NCBI RefSeq assembly: GCF_013403955.1
Contig: NZ_JABFDG010000004.1
Location: 124,001-188,000, forward strand
Reading direction: 5' to 3'
Length of the DNA stretch: 64,000 nucleotides
Source: Winogradskyella vidalii
GTDB lineage: Bacteria > Bacteroidota > Bacteroidia > Flavobacteriales > Flavobacteriaceae
Part shown: positions 56,164-64,000 of the stretch, in pieces
Position numbering within the stretch: the first letter of the stretch is position 1
Layout: each line of letters starts with the position of its first letter
Program-made: the position numbers and the translations under genes
The notes under the pieces: generated by a model
The model's database searches: none
What the model saw: the letters and a program-made list of their open reading frames with translations, nothing else
Told to the model about the DNA's origin: nothing

Positions 56164-57960
56164 ATGAAGCATATACGAAACTTTTGCATTATTGCACATA
56201 TAGACCACGGAAAAAGTACCTTAGCCGATCGCTTACTAGATGTAACGGGCTCTGTAACTGCCCGCGAGCAACAAGCCCAACTTTTAGATAGTATGGATTT
56301 GGAGCGTGAACGTGGTATTACCATAAAATCGCATGCCATACAAATGGACTATGTCTATGAAGGCGAAAACTATGTCCTTAATCTCATTGATACACCAGGT
56401 CACGTGGATTTCTCTTATGAAGTTTCGCGTTCTATTGCTGCTTGTGAAGGCGCTTTATTAATTGTAGACGCCGCACAAAGTATCCAAGCACAAACCATTT
56501 CTAACCTTTATTTAGCATTAGAAAATGATTTAGAAATTATTCCGGTATTAAATAAAGTGGATTTACCAAGTGCTAACCCTGAAGAAGTGACTGATGATAT
56601 TGTTGATCTTTTAGGTTGTGACCCCGAAGAAGTGATTCATGCTAGTGGAAAAACAGGTTTTGGTGTCGAAAATATTTTAAAAGCCATTATTGAACGTATT
56701 CCTGCTCCAAAAGGTAATGTCGATGAACCACTACAAGCCTTAATATTTGATTCCGTATATAACACATTTAGAGGTATTGAAACCTATTTTAGAGTCTTTA
56801 ACGGTGAAATTAAAAAAGGGCAAAAAATTAAATTCGTCGCTACAGATAAAGAATATTTTGCAGACGAAGTAGGAACTTTAAAATTAACTCAAATAGCAAA
56901 GCAAAGTGTAAAAGCTGGAGATGTGGGCTATTTAATTACAGGTATTAAAACCGCTAAAGAAGTAAAAGTAGGTGATACCATTACCGACTTTGCTAACCCA
57001 ACAACCAATGTTATTGGAGGGTTTGAGGATGTTAAGCCTATGGTATTTGCAGGTATCTATCCTGTAGACACTGAAGATTACGAAGAGTTAAGAAATTCTA
57101 TGGAGAAGCTTCAACTTAATGATGCTTCTTTAGTTTTTCAGCCCGAAAGTTCAGCTGCTTTAGGATTTGGTTTCCGTTGTGGATTTTTAGGAATGTTGCA
57201 TATGGAAATTATTCAAGAACGTTTAGAGCGTGAGTTTGATATGACCGTGATTACAACGGTTCCTAACGTATCCTATCATGCTTATACTAATAAAAATCCT
57301 GATGAAGCTTTTATTGTTAATAATCCAAGTGATTTACCAGAACCAACTACCGTAAATAGGGTAGAAGAGCCCTTTATAAAAGCAACTATCATTACCAAGT
57401 CTGATTTTGTAGGTAACGTGATGAGCCTTTGTATTGAAAAACGTGGTATGATTGTTAATCAGACCTATTTGACTACAGAACGTGTTGAGTTAATTTTTGA
57501 AATGCCACTAGCAGAAATTGTCTTTGATTTCTACGACCGCTTAAAAACAGTCTCTAAAGGCTATGCCTCGTTTGATTATTCTCCAATTGGCATGAAGGTG
57601 TCTAAATTGGTAAGATTAGACGTTTTATTAAATGCACAACCTGTTGATGCTCTTTCGGCATTAATTCACGCTGATAATGCGCATCATATTGGTAAAAAGA
57701 TGTGTGAAAAGTTAAAGGAATTAATCCCAAGACAACAGTTTGATATTCCAATTCAAGCAGCTATTGGAGCTAAAATTATTGCTCGTGAAACTGTAAAAGC
57801 ACTTCGAAAAGATGTAACCGCTAAATGTTATGGTGGTGATATTTCTCGTAAGCGTAAATTACTTGAAAAACAGAAAAAAGGTAAAAAACGTATGCGCCAA
57901 GTTGGTAATGTAGAAATACCTCAACAAGCATTTATGGCGGTTTTAAAGTTGAATGATTAA
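56164..57960 (+). CDS. lepA: Elongation factor 4 (LepA)
   Basis: A 598-residue translational GTPase. G-domain motifs are [15 protein letters not shown] (G1), RGITIKS (G2), [15 protein letters not shown] (G3), and NKVDLPSA (G4). Domain II and the EF-G-like domains follow ([23 protein letters not shown]). The LepA-specific C-terminal domain ends [43 protein letters not shown]. It acts on stalled or mispaired ribosomes. The length is standard. Confidence 0.98.
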   Translation: MKHIRNFCIIAHIDHGKSTLADRLLDVTGSVTAREQQAQLLDSMDLERERGITIKSHAIQMDYVYEGENYVLNLIDTPGHVDFSYEVSRSIAACEGALLIVDAAQSIQAQTISNLYLALENDLEIIPVLNKVDLPSANPEEVTDDIVDLLGCDPEEVIHASGKTGFGVENILKAIIERIPAPKGNVDEPLQALIFDSVYNTFRGIETYFRVFNGEIKKGQKIKFVATDKEYFADEVGTLKLTQIAKQSVKAGDVGYLITGIKTAKEVKVGDTITDFANPTTNVIGGFEDVKPMVFAGIYPVDTEDYEELRNSMEKLQLNDASLVFQPESSAALGFGFRCGFLGMLHMEIIQERLEREFDMTVITTVPNVSYHAYTNKNPDEAFIVNNPSDLPEPTTVNRVEEPFIKATIITKSDFVGNVMSLCIEKRGMIVNQTYLTTERVELIFEMPLAEIVFDFYDRLKTVSKGYASFDYSPIGMKVSKLVRLDVLLNAQPVDALSALIHADNAHHIGKKMCEKLKELIPRQQFDIPIQAAIGAKIIARETVKALRKDVTAKCYGGDISRKRKLLEKQKKGKKRMRQVGNVEIPQQAFMAVLKLND

Positions 57961-58018
57961 TTCAATTCCTGTTTAAACTGGCGCGCTTTTTCAAAGCGTG
58001 ACTATTATTTAATACAAT

Positions 58019-58057
58019 GATTATCTTATACTTACGAAATATAAGTATAAGATAATC
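58019..58057. repeat. Perfect 16-bp inverted repeat between lepA and the antiporter gene
   Basis: The arms 58019-58034 and 58042-58057 (GATTATCTTATACTTA and its complement) enclose a 7-nt loop. There is no T run, so it is not a classic intrinsic terminator, though it sits between two converging genes. It may still act as an RNA hairpin barrier. The rest of the 267-base gap shows nothing else. Confidence 0.7.
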
Positions 58058-58227
58058 TATAGTACACAACCCACTTTTATAACCATCACTAATATTAATT
58101 GGGTGGACTTGTTTTCTAAATCTATAATATTTAAAATACTAGACGACTCCTTAAATTATTGTATCGCAAATAAAGGTCTAATGCACGTGCATATGATTAT
58201 AAGCTCTGAGAATCATAAATTTGTAAT

Positions 58228-60159
58228 TTAGAGGCCCTTATTTAATCCGTTTTGTTGAGCGTCTTCTTTAACGACTTTCTCGACATCAAAAGGCTTGCCC
58301 AAATACACCAATTTAAAACCTTGACTGATAGCTTCTGCTTTGCTGTCGTACACGGATATGATATGGAGTTCACCATCATCATCTTTTAAAAATAACGGAA
58401 TCATAAATTTATCTTTGCTTGCCACTTCTATAAGGCTTTCATAGTGTGCTGCATCATCTAAATCGACTTCTTGTATGGCAGGATATTTTCTAATGACTTC
58501 GGTTAAATTAATATAATCATCTGTAGGCGAGAATAAACCCTCCTTCGGACTTTTCTCAGGAGAATTCATTTCATCAGAAGTGACTAGTCTATAAGCGCCA
58601 TTCTCACCAAATTCTTTACTAAATTTCTCAATAACATAAGCATTAATATCCGAGTTTCCGGTCATTGCCATTATATAGCCCACATCATTTAACTCAATAT
58701 TATCCGAAAGGGTATCCGCATAAATATTAGAACTTAGCGCTTCAAGACCTAATTCTTTGGCCTTGTCAATATTATTTTGATTACTATCTATTAATACCAC
58801 ATGGCGCCCATTGTTGACTAAATAGTGGCCTAATAACCGTGATAATTTTGAAGCGCCAACAATTAAGATGCCATTAGATTTGGTTAAAAACACCCCAACT
58901 AATCGCGCAAATAAACGGGCTGTTGTAGCATTTAGTAAAACCGTCCCTAAAACTATCATAAATACTAAAGGCGTAATGTATTCAGCACCTTCTATGCCTT
59001 GTTTCATAAGTTTACTACCAAAAAGTGATGCAATACCTGCGGCGACTATACCACGAGGGCCAACCCAACTTATAAACAACTTCTCATTAAAATTTAGCTT
59101 AGAGCCATAAGTACTTACAAAAACAGCAAAAGGTCTAACTAAAAAGACAACGATAGCAAAAAGTATCGCTGTTTTCCAGGTGTAAAGCAATAATAAATCA
59201 TCGATATTAATATTAGCAGCTAAGAGAATAAATAAAATAGAGATTAATAATACACTTAACGATTCTTTAAAATAGAGGAGTTCCTTTAAATTTTCGATTT
59301 TGCTATTTCCTAGAACCATACCCATCACCACAACAGCTAGTAAACCAGATTCGTGTGCAAATAATTCAGATTCTACAAAAACAAGTAATACCGTTGACAG
59401 TGAAACTACATTTAATAAATAATGCGGAATCAGTTTTTTATTAATCGCAAAAGCTAAAGCATGGGCAAACGTAAATCCGAAAGTAGTGCCAAACAATACA
59501 ATTTTTCCAAACTCAATAAGCGCCGTTTTAGTAAAACCACTATCGCCACCAACACTTATAAACTCAAAGACTAAAACGGCTACTAAGGCACCAATAGGAT
59601 CAATAAGAATCCCTTCCCATTTTAAAACCGTTGAGACATCTTTTTTAAGTGGAATATTACGTAAAATAGGAGTGATTACTGTGGGTCCCGTAACAATAAT
59701 AAGACCCGCAAATAGGAATGATAAATCCCAACTTAAGTTAAAAATATAATGTGCAACAATTCCGGATCCAAAAAACGTAATCGCAGAACCAACGGTAATA
59801 AGTTTCGTAATTACAGGTCCTACATTTTTTAACTCGGCGCGTTTTAAAGTTAAGCCACCTTCAAATAAAATAATACTTATGGCAAGGGACACAAAATAGT
59901 ATAAACTATCGCCAGGAAACAAGCCCTTTCCAGGAATTATTTTTCCGTCCTCATCTAAAATGGGCTTACCAAATTCGTCTAATATCGGATTGTAAATTGG
60001 TTCAATCCATTTGGTACCATCTTCACTTAAAAACTGTGCAGCAATAGGACCTACTAATAAACCAATTAGGATTAAAGGTAAAATCGCCGGAATCTTAAAC
60101 TTCCAAGCCACCCATTGTGCTAATATTCCAAGGATAATGATTCCTGCTAATTCTAACAT
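58228..60159 (-). CDS. Cation/proton antiporter (CPA family) with RCK domain
   Basis: A 643-residue inner-membrane protein. About 12 helices in residues 1-430 form the CPA1/NhaP-type core (ILFEGGLTLKRAELKNV, LIIVTGPTVITPILRN, LKWEGILIDPIGALVAVLVFEF, SWVGPRGIVAAGIASLFG). A cytoplasmic TrkA-N/RCK domain follows (about 440-560, GILIVGASKLSRLLGHYLVNNGRHVVLID), then a C-terminal tail. It exchanges sodium or potassium for protons, and the RCK part suggests nucleotide control. The conserved acidic pair of CPA1 transporters is present in the LIDP segment. Confidence 0.92.
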   Translation of the reverse strand: MLELAGIIILGILAQWVAWKFKIPAILPLILIGLLVGPIAAQFLSEDGTKWIEPIYNPILDEFGKPILDEDGKIIPGKGLFPGDSLYYFVSLAISIILFEGGLTLKRAELKNVGPVITKLITVGSAITFFGSGIVAHYIFNLSWDLSFLFAGLIIVTGPTVITPILRNIPLKKDVSTVLKWEGILIDPIGALVAVLVFEFISVGGDSGFTKTALIEFGKIVLFGTTFGFTFAHALAFAINKKLIPHYLLNVVSLSTVLLVFVESELFAHESGLLAVVVMGMVLGNSKIENLKELLYFKESLSVLLISILFILLAANINIDDLLLLYTWKTAILFAIVVFLVRPFAVFVSTYGSKLNFNEKLFISWVGPRGIVAAGIASLFGSKLMKQGIEGAEYITPLVFMIVLGTVLLNATTARLFARLVGVFLTKSNGILIVGASKLSRLLGHYLVNNGRHVVLIDSNQNNIDKAKELGLEALSSNIYADTLSDNIELNDVGYIMAMTGNSDINAYVIEKFSKEFGENGAYRLVTSDEMNSPEKSPKEGLFSPTDDYINLTEVIRKYPAIQEVDLDDAAHYESLIEVASKDKFMIPLFLKDDDGELHIISVYDSKAEAISQGFKLVYLGKPFDVEKVVKEDAQQNGLNKGL

Positions 60160-60308
60160 GTATCTACTTTTTTGTGAAAGTACTAAATTCTACTTTTATA
60201 GGCAGCTTCAAATATATTTATAATACTTAATAAATGGTTATTTGTAAAATTGAAAGGTAAAATTTTAGACCTAATAAAAGAAATTAATAAGCCCTTATAG
60301 AAGTCACT

Positions 60309-60671
60309 TTACGCGGTCTCATCTTCAGATTCTTTTTCTTCAGATTTGTAATACAAATGTTTTAAACTCTTTTTTAAAAGTGTGAATCGGTAGACACCAA
60401 TAATAAAAAATATCACACTAAAAATCAGTGCGGTTAATGCTAAATATTCAAAATTTGCAAACTCTTTTAATTGAAAAAGTGCAATGGCACCTAATAGTAA
60501 ATAAAGTGATGATCTTATGTAAGATAGAAGTGTACGCTCATTGGCTAAACGTGTGCGTTCAATAGCAAGATAGTCTCTTAAAATAACTTGTTGATCGGGT
60601 TTAAAATCGCGCCCAAATCGCAACAATTTCATTTTCTTAATTTGCAATGGTGCTTTTATTATGCGTTTCAT
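60309..60671 (-). CDS. DUF202 membrane protein
   Basis: A 120-residue protein with the DUF202 signature LAIERTRLANERTLLSYIRSSLYLLLGAIALFQL, followed by a second membrane helix (YLALTALIFSVIFFIIGVYRF). Family function is unknown. YidH-like proteins belong to it. It follows the antiporter start region by 150 bases on the same strand and may be transcribed separately. Confidence 0.88.
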   Translation of the reverse strand: MKRIIKAPLQIKKMKLLRFGRDFKPDQQVILRDYLAIERTRLANERTLLSYIRSSLYLLLGAIALFQLKEFANFEYLALTALIFSVIFFIIGVYRFTLLKKSLKHLYYKSEEKESEDETA

Positions 60672-60826
60672 TTTAAAGGGAGATTTTATACCTAAATATA
60701 ATTATTTTTAAAAGGAGTTTAAAGCGATAAGGTGCTAATTGTTAAATATCCTGTAATAATTAGCGCTTTAATCGTTTTATTTTGGCGCTTTTAGTAATTT
60801 GCGTAGTTCAACAATAACGTATTCAT

Positions 60827-61687
60827 ATGCAGTTATATCCAATCCAAGCCGGAAACTTTAAACTCGATGGTGGCGCCATGTTTGGCGTGGTACCAAAACC
60901 ATTATGGCAGCGCACCAATCCTGCTGATAACAATAACATGATAGACATTGCAGCACGCTGTTTATTAATAGAAGATGGCGACCGTCTCATTTTAATTGAC
61001 ACCGGTATGGGTGACAAACAAAATGACAAGTTTTTTGGCTATTATTACCTTTGGGGTGATGATACTATAGATAAATCATTAGCGGCTCATGGTTTTCATC
61101 GTGATGATATTACAGACGTGTTTATGACGCATCTTCATTTTGATCATTGTGGTGGAAGTATTCAGTGGAATAAAGACCGAACCGGCTACGAGCCAGCATT
61201 TAAGAATGCCCATTTTTGGAGCAATGAAAATCATTGGAAGTGGGCTACCCAACCCAACCGAAGAGAACGTGCTTCATTTTTAAAGGAAAATATTCTTCCT
61301 ATGGAAGAAAGTGGACAATTGAAGTTTACAGGGGTCTCTGATCAGCATATTTTAAAAGATTCTGCTTTAGGTTTTGATATCTTCTTTGCTGATGGTCATA
61401 CCGATAAACAAATGATACCGATGCTACAATACCAAGGAAAAACCATTTGTTTTATGGCCGATTTACTACCAACTGTGGGTCATTTGCCTATGCCATTTGT
61501 TATGGGTTATGATACAAGACCTTTATTAACGCTCGATGAAAAAGAGGTGTTTTTAAATATGGCAGCCGATAATAATTTCTATCTCTTTTTAGAACATGAT
61601 GCGCATAACGAAATCATTACCGTTAAGCATACCGAAAAGGGGGTAAGGCTCAATGAAACATTTACTACAAAAGCACTATTTAACTAA
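60827..61687 (+). CDS. Metallo-beta-lactamase-fold hydrolase
   Basis: A 286-residue cytoplasmic protein. The metal-binding motif is in DVFMTHLHFDHCGGSIQW (HxHxDH), with further ligands in FFADGHTDKQMIP, CFMADLLPTVGHLP, and FLEHDAHNEI. The overall pattern, starting GNFKLDGGAMFGVVPKPLWQ, is close to the N-acyl homoserine lactonase/AttM-like and related hydrolases of Bacteroidota, but the substrate is not known. It appears to be a single-gene unit. Confidence 0.88.
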   Translation: MQLYPIQAGNFKLDGGAMFGVVPKPLWQRTNPADNNNMIDIAARCLLIEDGDRLILIDTGMGDKQNDKFFGYYYLWGDDTIDKSLAAHGFHRDDITDVFMTHLHFDHCGGSIQWNKDRTGYEPAFKNAHFWSNENHWKWATQPNRRERASFLKENILPMEESGQLKFTGVSDQHILKDSALGFDIFFADGHTDKQMIPMLQYQGKTICFMADLLPTVGHLPMPFVMGYDTRPLLTLDEKEVFLNMAADNNFYLFLEHDAHNEIITVKHTEKGVRLNETFTTKALFN

Positions 61688-61786
61688 AGTGTAAAAAACA
61701 GAACAACAAACATGTAAAAGTTGTACCATCCTAGTAATGATGGTTAAACCTACATGTAACTATTCAATAAAAACAATAAAAAACAA

Positions 61787-63388
61787 ATGAAATTTAATTA
61801 CAAATCAATAGCCTATTTAGGGTTTGTAGGAACCTTATTTTTAGGATGTGGAAGTACTTCTGAAATCCTTTCAACTCCAATTGAAAACATAGACAGCACT
61901 CCTCTAAAAGTAACGGAGCTAACAGAAGCAGAAGCGAATAATTGGGGCCATTTAGACCTTGTAAAAGATACCATTCCTGGAATGAGTGTTGATAAAGCTT
62001 ATACGGAAATCATTAAAGACAAAAAAGGTGACAAAGTTATTGTTGCTGTTATCGATTCTGGTATTGATATTGATCATGAAGACTTAAGAAATGTCCTTTG
62101 GACCAATGAAGACGAAATACCAAACAACGGCATAGATGATGACAAAAATGGCTATGTTGATGATGTACATGGTTGGAACTTTCTAGGTGATGCCTATGAT
62201 GAACAATTAGAATATGTACGTTTAATTGCCAGTGGAGATACATCTGACCCACGTTACAATGAAGCGGTTGCCTTACACGAAGAAGAACAGCAACAATACC
62301 AAAGTACAAAAATAAGATATGAACAAATTGCGCTCGCTGTAAACGGTGCTCATGAGGCTTTAACAAAACACTTTGGTAAAAGTGACTATACCATTGAAGA
62401 GGTTAATGCTATTGAAACTGAAGATGAAACTTTATCTCAAGCGATTCAAGTGGCTAATGGAATGCAAGCCAACGGTATATCTTTAGCAGAAGCTAAAAAA
62501 GAAATTAACAATGCTTTAGAAAGCATTAACGAGCGTTTAAACTATCATTTTAATATCGATTTTTCTGGTCGTACTACTGGTGATGATATTAATGATCTTA
62601 CGGATACAGGTTATGGTAACGGCAACGTTAAACCAGTTAAGAAATCTGAATCTCATGGAACACATGTTGCTGGTATTATTGCTGCAGAACGCAATAATGG
62701 CTTAGGCGCAAATGGAGTTGCAAACCATGTAGAAATTATGTCTATAAGAGCGGTTCCAAATGGTGATGAGTACGATAAAGATATCGCCTTAGCGATTCGG
62801 TATGCTGTAGATAATGGTGCTAAAGTTATTAATGGAAGCTTTGGAAAATCATTTTCTCCACATGCAGACTGGGTAAGAGATGCTATTAAATATGCATCAG
62901 ATAACGATGTTGTTTTTGTACATGCAGCTGGTAATTCTAGTGAAGATGTAGATGTTGAACCAAATTTTCCAGATGATAATGTAGACTTTGTTGAAATTTC
63001 AGAAACCTATATTAGAGTCGGTTCTATAACTTCGAAATATGGTTCAAATATTGTTTCTGGTTTTTCTAACTATGGTAAAAACAATGTCGATGTTTTTGCA
63101 CCAGGATCTGCAATTTATTCTACAACTCCAGAAAACGAATATCAACCAAACAGTGGTACGTCAATGGCTTCGCCTGCAGTAGCTGGTGTTGCTGCATTAG
63201 TACGTTCTTATTTTCCTAAATTGAGTGCTGCGCAAGTTAAACAAGTGGTTTTAGAGTCTGGTTTACCTATTACTACAAGAGTTGTTGTAGGTGGTGAAGC
63301 TTCTAACGTTTTACCATTTTCAGACTTATCTAAAACAGGAAAAATAGTTAACGCTTATAATGCCTTAATTATGGCTTCAAAGTTGTAA
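61787..63388 (+). CDS. Subtilisin-like S8 serine protease, lipoprotein
   Basis: A 533-residue lipoprotein (LFLGCGSTS). The S8 catalytic triad is complete: Asp in VIAVIDSGIDIDHEDL-type context (about residue 89), His in SESHGTHVAGIIAAERNNG (about 290), and Ser in PNSGTSMASPAVAGVAALV (about 458). About 200 residues separate Asp from His, far more than in subtilisin, owing to an inserted, charged helical segment (about 120-260). It probably works in the periplasm or on the surface. The M1 peptidase gene follows after a perfect terminator hairpin. Confidence 0.93.
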   Translation: MKFNYKSIAYLGFVGTLFLGCGSTSEILSTPIENIDSTPLKVTELTEAEANNWGHLDLVKDTIPGMSVDKAYTEIIKDKKGDKVIVAVIDSGIDIDHEDLRNVLWTNEDEIPNNGIDDDKNGYVDDVHGWNFLGDAYDEQLEYVRLIASGDTSDPRYNEAVALHEEEQQQYQSTKIRYEQIALAVNGAHEALTKHFGKSDYTIEEVNAIETEDETLSQAIQVANGMQANGISLAEAKKEINNALESINERLNYHFNIDFSGRTTGDDINDLTDTGYGNGNVKPVKKSESHGTHVAGIIAAERNNGLGANGVANHVEIMSIRAVPNGDEYDKDIALAIRYAVDNGAKVINGSFGKSFSPHADWVRDAIKYASDNDVVFVHAAGNSSEDVDVEPNFPDDNVDFVEISETYIRVGSITSKYGSNIVSGFSNYGKNNVDVFAPGSAIYSTTPENEYQPNSGTSMASPAVAGVAALVRSYFPKLSAAQVKQVVLESGLPITTRVVVGGEASNVLPFSDLSKTGKIVNAYNALIMASKL

Positions 63389-63422
63389 TACACCTTTTGA
63401 TTTGCCTTAAAAACTAATCTCA

Positions 63423-63456
63423 TAGGGGTTATTTAGTGAAAACAAAATAACCCCTA
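63423..63456 (+). terminator. Hairpin terminator after the S8 protease gene
   Basis: A perfect 12-bp stem (63423-63434 with 63445-63456, TAGGGGTTATTT and its complement) with a 10-nt loop lies 35 bases after the protease stop. The following T run is weak. Confidence 0.6.
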
Positions 63457-63475
63457 ATAAAAACCCATAAATTCT

Positions 63476-64000
63476 ATGAAATATTTCATTCTAAGTCTTT
63501 TTTCTCTTTTAATTTTTACCGCTTGTGGTACTGCAGAACAGACCCTCACAACGGCTACAAAAACTAATAACACCACAAATAGTTATTGGCAACAACATGT
63601 AGATTATGCGATGGAAATTGATATGGATGTTAATAACTACCAATATCAAGGGAAGCAAAAGTTGGTTTATACTAACAATTCACCCGACGTAATCAATAAT
63701 GTTTATTATCATTTATTTTTTAATGCGTTTCAACCTGGTAGTGAAATGGATGTACGATCGCGAACTATAAAAGATCCCGATCCAAGAGTGGGCGACCGTA
63801 TTAGTAAGCTTAAACCCAATGAAATTGGTTATATTAAAGTCAATTCATTACAACAAAACGGAACAGCAATAGCTTACAAAACTGTTGGAACGGTCTTAGA
63901 AGTACAATTAGCAGAACCTATTCAACCAGGGGAGAAAGTAACCTTTGATATGGATTTTGATGCGCAAGTACCGGTTCAAATTCGTCGTTCAGGAAGAAAT
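63476..64000 (+). CDS. M1 family metallopeptidase, N-terminal part (runs off window)
   Basis: The first 175 codons of a plus-strand gene that continues past the window. A lipoprotein signal (MKYFILSLFSLLIFTAC) is followed by the N-terminal beta-saddle domain of M1 aminopeptidases: WQQHVDYAMEIDMDVNNYQYQGKQKLVYTNNSPD, VYYHLFFNAFQPGSEMD, and a late VTFDMDFDAQVPVQIRRSGRN. The zinc-binding HExxH domain lies outside the window, so activity cannot be judged. Confidence 0.85.
   Translation, partial: MKYFILSLFSLLIFTACGTAEQTLTTATKTNNTTNSYWQQHVDYAMEIDMDVNNYQYQGKQKLVYTNNSPDVINNVYYHLFFNAFQPGSEMDVRSRTIKDPDPRVGDRISKLKPNEIGYIKVNSLQQNGTAIAYKTVGTVLEVQLAEPIQPGEKVTFDMDFDAQVPVQIRRSGRN

Overview
The window is AT-rich DNA from a member of the Bacteroidota, most likely a marine Flavobacteriaceae. 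The evidence is the SusC/SusD pair, the hybrid two-component regulator, lipoprotein signals, a type IX secretion tail, TAnnTTTG-type -7 promoter boxes, and a Bacteroidota-type Cas9.

Bases 1-24240 hold a polysaccharide utilisation region. On the minus strand run a hybrid two-component sensor/regulator, SusC, SusD, a GH2, a GH5 and the start of a GH3 enzyme. On the plus strand are a lipoprotein with two tandem copies of one domain, a second GH3, and a small type IX-secreted protein. A tight six-gene operon follows: an SDR that is probably a fructuronate reductase, mannonate dehydratase, glucuronate isomerase, and a three-part TRAP transporter. Together they suggest capture and depolymerisation of a glucuronate-containing beta-glycan, uptake of the released uronate, and its conversion toward KDG. 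Two GGGGT-containing inverted site pairs, one before susC and one between the regulator and the divergent lipoprotein gene, are candidate operators.

Bases 24629-47288 are an integrative and mobilizable element (about 22.7 kb). It lies between 43-bp direct repeats formed from the 3' part of a tRNA gene with a CAU anticodon (47247-47320). A tyrosine integrase sits at the left end. At the right are an excisionase-like HTH protein, a helicase, a toprim primase, a relaxase and a relaxosome protein. No type IV secretion genes are seen, so a helper would be needed. Much of the cargo looks defensive: an AbiE pair with palindromic operators, a complete type II-C CRISPR-Cas system (48 repeats, cas2, cas1, cas9, tracrRNA), a fossil of a Fic/type I restriction locus, and an uncharacterised operon. 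That operon encodes a HEPN-domain protein whose C-terminal domain is repeated in the next two small genes. The element also carries an Hc1-type histone-like gene between the integrase gene and a decayed second copy of the integrase 3' end.

Bases 47405-64000 are core chromosome: methylmalonyl-CoA epimerase, RbfA, an FtsX-type permease, DusB, an M28 peptidase with PDZ domain, a beta-propeller lipoprotein, a TonB-dependent receptor, LepA, a cation/proton antiporter, a DUF202 protein, a metallo-beta-lactamase-fold hydrolase, a subtilase and the start of an M1 aminopeptidase.

All assignments come from reading motifs and architecture by eye. No database search was run.
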